This document shows, one piece after another, positions 59,346 to 64,000 of a stretch of 64,000 bases of DNA; the stretch's first letter is position 1, and every line of letters starts with the position of its first letter. Below the pieces are notes generated by a model. The model did not search any database, had not been told where the DNA came from, and saw only the letters and a program-made list of their open reading frames with translations. A program made the position numbers and the translations under genes. Origin of the DNA: Ypsolopha sequella. Its lineage: Eukaryota; Arthropoda; Insecta; Lepidoptera; Ypsolophidae. Location: positions 1,515,501 to 1,579,500 of the forward strand of contig OW203987.1 in NCBI GenBank assembly GCA_934047225.1. Reading direction: 5' to 3'.

Positions 59346-60042
59346 GTTTTTAGGGTTCCGTAGTCAACAACAAGGAACCCTTATAGTTCCGCCATGTCCG
59401 TCTGTCTGTCTGTCTGTCTATCTGTCTATCCGCGGCTTAGCTTAGAGACTATGAGTACTAGAAAGCTGTAATTTAGCATGGGTATACATATTTATCACGC
59501 CGATAAAGTGGTACGGTAAAACTTTGAAAAAGATTTTTTTCTCGTCTATCCCCTAGTGTGGGGTGTCGTTGGATAGGTAATTTAAAAACATTGGGGGTGT
59601 GAGAAGACCATTTTTCGATCCAGGGTTCTGTTTGCGACATATTAAGCTTAGAATTTTAATTTTTGTTAGAGTCAAGTGTCCCCCCCCCCCCCCCTGCCAG
59701 CGAAACGGTTGTATTTGGAGACGTGAAAAAAATAACGGCAGTAGTATACATAACGAAATTAAAAGGAAAACTATCACAGCTAAGTAGGCTTTACAAGTTA
59801 ACAAGTACAGATCGCGTCAAACTTTTAGTCCCCTCTAAACACGGGGCGATTCGCATCAGCAGGAACAAAATGTATGGGCCGTTCCCGGGAGAGCAACTTC
59901 CGAGCGTACTAGAAGTTTGGCGTGGTCTGTATTAGTAGACAAACTTATAAAATTTACTTGGAGAAGAAGTCCGCATATTGTGCAGGGCAACTACGGAAGC
60001 CTACACTACGCGTGGCCCGACACGCACTTGGCCGGTTTTTTC
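59346..60042 (+). mobile_element. GGGTTCCGTA repeat family, long subfamily copy
   Basis: Starts TTTTTAGGGTTCCGTAGTCA, followed by a run of GTCT units and AGAAAGCTGTAATTTAGCAT. It contains a C homopolymer near 59680-59694 and ends CCGCATATTGTGCAGGGCAA, ACACGCACTTGGCCGG and a T run. It is the sister of the 26839 copy. The 90-codon frame inside is not a host gene. Confidence 0.7.
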
Positions 60043-60258
60043 TTTTTTCGTTTCTATTGACTCAATAAATTGAAGAGGCAAGAAAACAAAACCCGTATAA
60101 TTAAGTTATACTAAATTGGTTTACAAAAAACTTCCCTTTTTGATTATAATTGAAAACAAAAAATAACCTAAAAATGATGGGTTGCACTGCGGAGTTTTGT
60201 AGCGTTAGGGAGTGAACAGGTAGGCGGAGTGGGGGAGGGGTACACAGGCACGTGTAGC

Positions 60259-60303
60259 GTTGCCTAGCAACCGACGTAATAGTGGCCCTGAAACGCCTAG
60301 CAA
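60259..60303. promoter_or_regulatory. RFX X-box (GTTGCCTAGCAAC) plus a nearby half site
   Basis: GTTGCCTAGCAAC at 60259-60271 fits the RFX consensus GTNRCC-N(1-3)-RGYAAC on both halves. A second half site, AGCAAC, lies at 60298-60303 within CGCCTAGCAAC. It sits next to a G-rich segment (60220-60240). RFX sites of this form mark promoters of ciliary genes; no adjoining gene was recognised. Confidence 0.5.
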
Positions 60304-61147
60304 CAACCAAGATGTGCTTTTTGACGTTTCGTAAAAATAATAAACCTTGTTGTTCCGCAGGTTATAGGTAGCGTGATGCAAGGATTTAAAACAAATTCAT
60401 CGGTGGCAGTGAGAGTGTTAAGGGGTTACATAGTACGAGTACACAAGTATAATTAGTTATATATAAATAAGTATTATTGCTTCTGATTGTTCTTTGTTGG
60501 TTTTTTAACTTGATTATATACCTACATATAGGTATTTATATGTTGTATATTTTAACATTAATTAAATTAACTCTAAGTGGTTGCATAAAAAAGAACAATA
60601 CCCGATCAACACTTCAGGCAAACCCGTGAAGTAGAGGCTAGTTCTGCTCTTCGTAGTTTCCTCCTCAATTTAATACTATCATAGCTACTAAGTAAGTTAA
60701 AGATTGAAACGAAGGTTTCACAAACATTGAATAGTTCAAAAAATTTTGTAATTCAAACTTGAAAAAGGTATATTTGTTTTATTCATTAGTTTTGAACTTA
60801 TCGAGGGTAGTTTATATAGGACAACAAAGAAAACAATATTTTCCTGAATTTGCGTTTCAAAGCGTAATTCCGGCCACACCCGCCTCCCCCCACCCCCTCA
60901 ACTACGGGGGTGGGGGGAGGGCGGTAAGTAGCTAAATTATTAATGCAGTCATTAGCTATACGCGTTATGTTATTATGCCACGAGAATAGCTCGAATATTT
61001 CGTGTTACGTTTGAGAATGGACCTGCGGGGCGGCAACAATCATTAAATAATTAGCTTTATTTACTAAACAGGTCAACATGAAATAACTAGTATTTAATCC
61101 AAAAAGGATCCGCCAGCGCACATTGACAACTAGATACACAAAACATA

Positions 61148-61504
61148 TTTTTCAATGCAAGTGCTCGTAAAGGCCTACTTTTTATGCATCAAAACCGAAC
61201 AGAACGTCGATTATTTTGCCCTAGGGCTTTTTTTTTTTTTTTTTTATTTACTATGGTTATAAATGTTATACATTTTTTTTCCACTGTTTAACGGCTCTGG
61301 ATACAGTCCTTTTGAGCCAATTATAATTTAAAGTTCACAAGATTATATTTGTTTTATTTCCTCACACTACACATTGAAAAACGTAGTATGATACACGGGC
61401 GTAAGAGCAATAAATTACTCGGTTACGTTTAAAATACTCGCTACGCTCATGTTTTAAATCGTCCTCGTAATTTATTTCTTTACGCCCTTGTATATAGCAT
61501 AAAC
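61148..61504 (-). repeat. Interspersed element, copy B (inverted relative to 55109)
   Basis: The complement of copy A: TTCAATGCAAGTGCTCGTAA, then CCACTGTTTAACGGCTCTGG, then GCGTAAGAGCAATAAATTAC, ending AGCATAAAC. It lacks about 60 bp near a T run at 61229-61246, where copy A has an AATAATAAT stretch. Confidence 0.75.
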
Positions 61505-63519
61505 TACTAAAAAAAAAGTTGGGGTGGAGAGATGTCATAAAAACCGACTGGGCTCAAAAGGAACCTTGTCAGACAACTGTAAAAAAAGGAAAAGCTCGGG
61601 AAAACATTCAGAAGGGAAAAAGGTAACATTATACATAAGCGAATAGACGCCATGTTAAACCGAAATTCATAAGTAAAGAACAAGCCAGGCCTTTCCTTCG
61701 TATTTGTACTCTCAATGTAATGTGAAGAACCTACGCGGAATGTTAATTATTATATAGATATATATTGTAATCAAAAATATACCATATAATATATATATGG
61801 CATATATTATAGGTAAAAATATGTGAATCGTGTCATTTTCATTTTGTTCCGGACAAGTAAATTTAATTCAAAACAAGGTTTAGTTATAGCTCACAAGCAA
61901 AAATAATTATGTTTGACAAAAGTCCATATTAAAAAGACCAAATTATCCTCAACGTACGCATATACCTAACTGAACAATAATGCAGTTACGTATGAAAATA
62001 TCGGTTTAATGTCTAAATAAAACGCTTCAGAATCGACGCTCGTACTCGCTATAACAACTTCTAAAACCTTGGTTACGATGGCATCCATGACACCGGCAGC
62101 CTTTTCAATTGATAAATATGAGTAGTTCCTCGTATAAACAAGTCCATTCAGTGCGGAAAACATGATCTTGAGACTGGATAATACCTCCTTATTGCACAAA
62201 CAACCATCAAAGTGAGGATTACGTCAAAAAACGATGAATAGAGAAAATCGTAACCGGAAATCTGCTCGAAACTCTGCACAAAAATGACGGTTGTCCACGA
62301 CAAATCAAAAACAAAAGAATTCGCGATTCGTAATTCAAAATTCATGCACACGAGCGCGGAGCGCGTGGCTTATTTTTAAACTTCGAACGGCCTTCCTTCT
62401 GAATGTAGTGCCAATGTCGCCGTATCTGGGTCTATGTCAGGCGCTCGCTTGGCCTCATTCGACTAGTGTTGTCACTATGGATAAAAATTCTTAACCTTTT
62501 TTGGTCTAGACAGGGTCGTTTGTTTTCGGCCAGTGTTCGCTGTCGAAAATTAGGCTGATTTGTGCTGGTTTGGCCCCGCTCGAGGCGCATCCTTCCGAAC
62601 AGAAATCGATTCTAAGGTCAATTTCAATGTTACCGGAATAAGTGTTTTGCGTAATGTGTTAAGTATTTATATTTTATGTAACGTTTCCTAATATGGTCTT
62701 GGATTGGTAGTGATGTCCATCATCTATATAATGAGTGTTGTTCGAGTAATACTTATCAGATTCTTTATAAACATTCGATATATTTCGGCCTTTTCCTCTT
62801 CTTTACAATACTATTTAGTTTTTAGAACACCTGCACTGTTATTTGAGTTCGTGCGACAAATGGGCTCTGGCAAAATAACTGCGCTGCAGATTGTTACTCT
62901 GTACACAGCAGCAGATGCTGAGATAAGAGCCCTATATACACCATGTGTGGCAATGTTACGGCCGGCCTATTCCAATAAAATTCCCCCTGCCCTAACGTAT
63001 TACCAGGCTGCTTAGTACTCGTACCTAAATTATGTACTTAGGATTAGGATGTGTTCCTTTTCACCAACATTTCCGAGCAATTTTGAGAAAAATAAAATTG
63101 TATGCAATGTTATATCAATGTTTTAATTAAGACGCTAGGTCAACTTGTGTCAGTAAGCATGGCGCTCTCGTTAACTCAATACCTACAACATTAACAAGTA
63201 CTTGGTATTTGATAAATTCAATTAAAGTCACGTGTTGAAAGGTCAGATTCAATAATGTGATACAGTCCGGTCCAGCGGAGAAGACGTGTGTGAAGTTGGT
63301 CACAGATCGCGCCGCAGTCGCGCACTCTCTGACCTTCGACGAGGGAGGGAGTGTGCGCGGGGGAGGTTCTGCGCAGTGACAGCTAACTTCACGCCTTTTG
63401 TACTGGACCAACTATACCTGCCTTGCAATGATTTCTCTTGTAGAATGAAATGAAATATATTTATTTATACATTAGATAAACTTTGTTTAGATACAGGAAA
63501 ATTTATTCAAGGTGACTTC

Positions 63520-63718
63520 GCATGACAAATTCATACTGGAGACTCGGTACGTGGTCAGGACCAAGGTTTAAGGACTTCCTTGGTACATGCTTAAGAACCA
63601 CGCCGAGTCAATTACTATATTAGGAAGCCTACATTTTATTTTATTATTCACAGAAAGCGTCGTGGAACCTTGGTCCTGATCACCTACCGAGTATCCAGTA
63701 TGAATTTGACTATCATGC
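63520..63718. mobile_element. Foldback MITE-like palindrome
   Basis: The left arm (63520-63570) has CAAATTCATACTGGAGACTC and GGTCAGGACCAAGGTT. The right arm (63666-63718) is the complement, AACCTTGGTCCTGATCACCT and GAGTATCCAGTATGAATTTG. Loop about 95 bp. No ORF. Confidence 0.7.
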
Positions 63719-64000
63719 AAATTCTCCTGATAGTGTTCTTGAGGCGCGAAGGGAGGGGGTAAATTTAACGGCCAATTTGTTTTGTTGTAAAACTGTAAAA
63801 ATATATTTGATATAAATAAAATCACCCGGTATATAGATATATATAATACTAGGTGTATTGAGTTGACAGAGATCTATGTATGTGGTTATTGTATGTTTTG
63901 ATAGAGATACAGTTTTTCAATATTTTTATCTAAGGAACGTTGTGACTTCCTCGTTTATTAAAATAAGAGAGCTTCGTGCTTCTTTATATAACAAAGGATG

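Larger units (their letters stand above)
45969..64000. other. Downstream stretch with no confident host gene
   Basis: About 18 kb without a supported protein-coding gene. It holds a YY1/E2F-like word pair (46651-46670), CpG-rich islands (47090-47300, 48110-48240, 56310-56420, 58190-58330), the mariner, several repeats listed separately and the X-box (60259-60271). Frames such as 47001-47333 and 62704-63015 were examined and not accepted. It may include introns of a gene whose exons lie outside. Confidence 0.5.

Noticed and set aside
59025..59363. 112-codon hydrophobic frame
   Set aside because: Starts in the repeat shared with 7901-8041 and ends in the GGGTTCCGTA element; no domain recognised.
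62704..63015. 103-codon frame near the right edge
   Set aside because: Composition changes halfway from hydrophobic to mixed, no recognisable motif, and an AATAAA lies within the frame.

Overview
This is animal nuclear DNA, most likely from a moth or butterfly. It is AT-rich, its genes have spliced exons and very long introns, and it carries interspersed families typical of Lepidoptera: 3' ends of RTE-type LINEs with ATGG-rich tails, a CR1/Jockey-type LINE, a mariner, many foldback MITEs, and about ten copies of a repeat that starts TTTTTAGGGTTCCGTA and ends GCCGGTTTTTT. Only two host genes can be supported, and most ORFs longer than 60 codons look like chance or repeat-derived frames.

Positions 1-1265, minus strand: the first three coding exons of a gene that runs off the left edge. 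The exons join in phase 0 and give at least 149 residues: an acidic/tryptophan start, an Ala/Gln-rich stretch, an acidic-aromatic patch, an IKQE sumoylation motif created at an exon junction, and a Ser/Asn/Gln-rich tail. It looks like the N-terminus of a transcription factor whose DNA-binding domain lies outside the window. Positions 1266-9873 hold no recognisable gene, but contain a five-copy 50-bp array with perfect CRE palindromes (TGACGTCA) and several repeats.

Positions 9874-45968, plus strand: the main gene, Lsm11, the U7 snRNP Sm-like protein used in histone pre-mRNA 3'-end processing. Four exons (9874-10168, 21073-21191, 43484-43631, 45811-45968) join with matching phases into a 720-nt CDS of 239 codons plus stop. 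An AATAAA follows about 150 nt after the stop. The introns are about 10.9, 22.3 and 2.2 kb, so only 2% of the 36-kb span is coding. Intron 1 holds a hAT-type MITE with a perfect 8-bp target duplication, a TTAA-flanked foldback, a diverged 0.7-kb duplication and a CpG-rich promoter-like island. Intron 2 holds a minisatellite cluster (93-, 18-, 21- and 48-bp units) and a truncated LINE inserted into the 48-bp array.

Positions 45969-64000: no convincing host gene. The stretch holds a degenerate but structurally complete mariner (49248-50547), a roughly 22-copy 44-bp palindromic minisatellite (57033-57990), two inverted copies of one interspersed element (55109-55537 and 61148-61504), a consensus RFX X-box near 60.26 kb and several CpG-rich islands. 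No tRNA, rRNA or CRISPR locus was recognised. The best candidates for something unusual are the frame-preserving minisatellite cluster inside Lsm11 intron 2 and the CRE-containing array.
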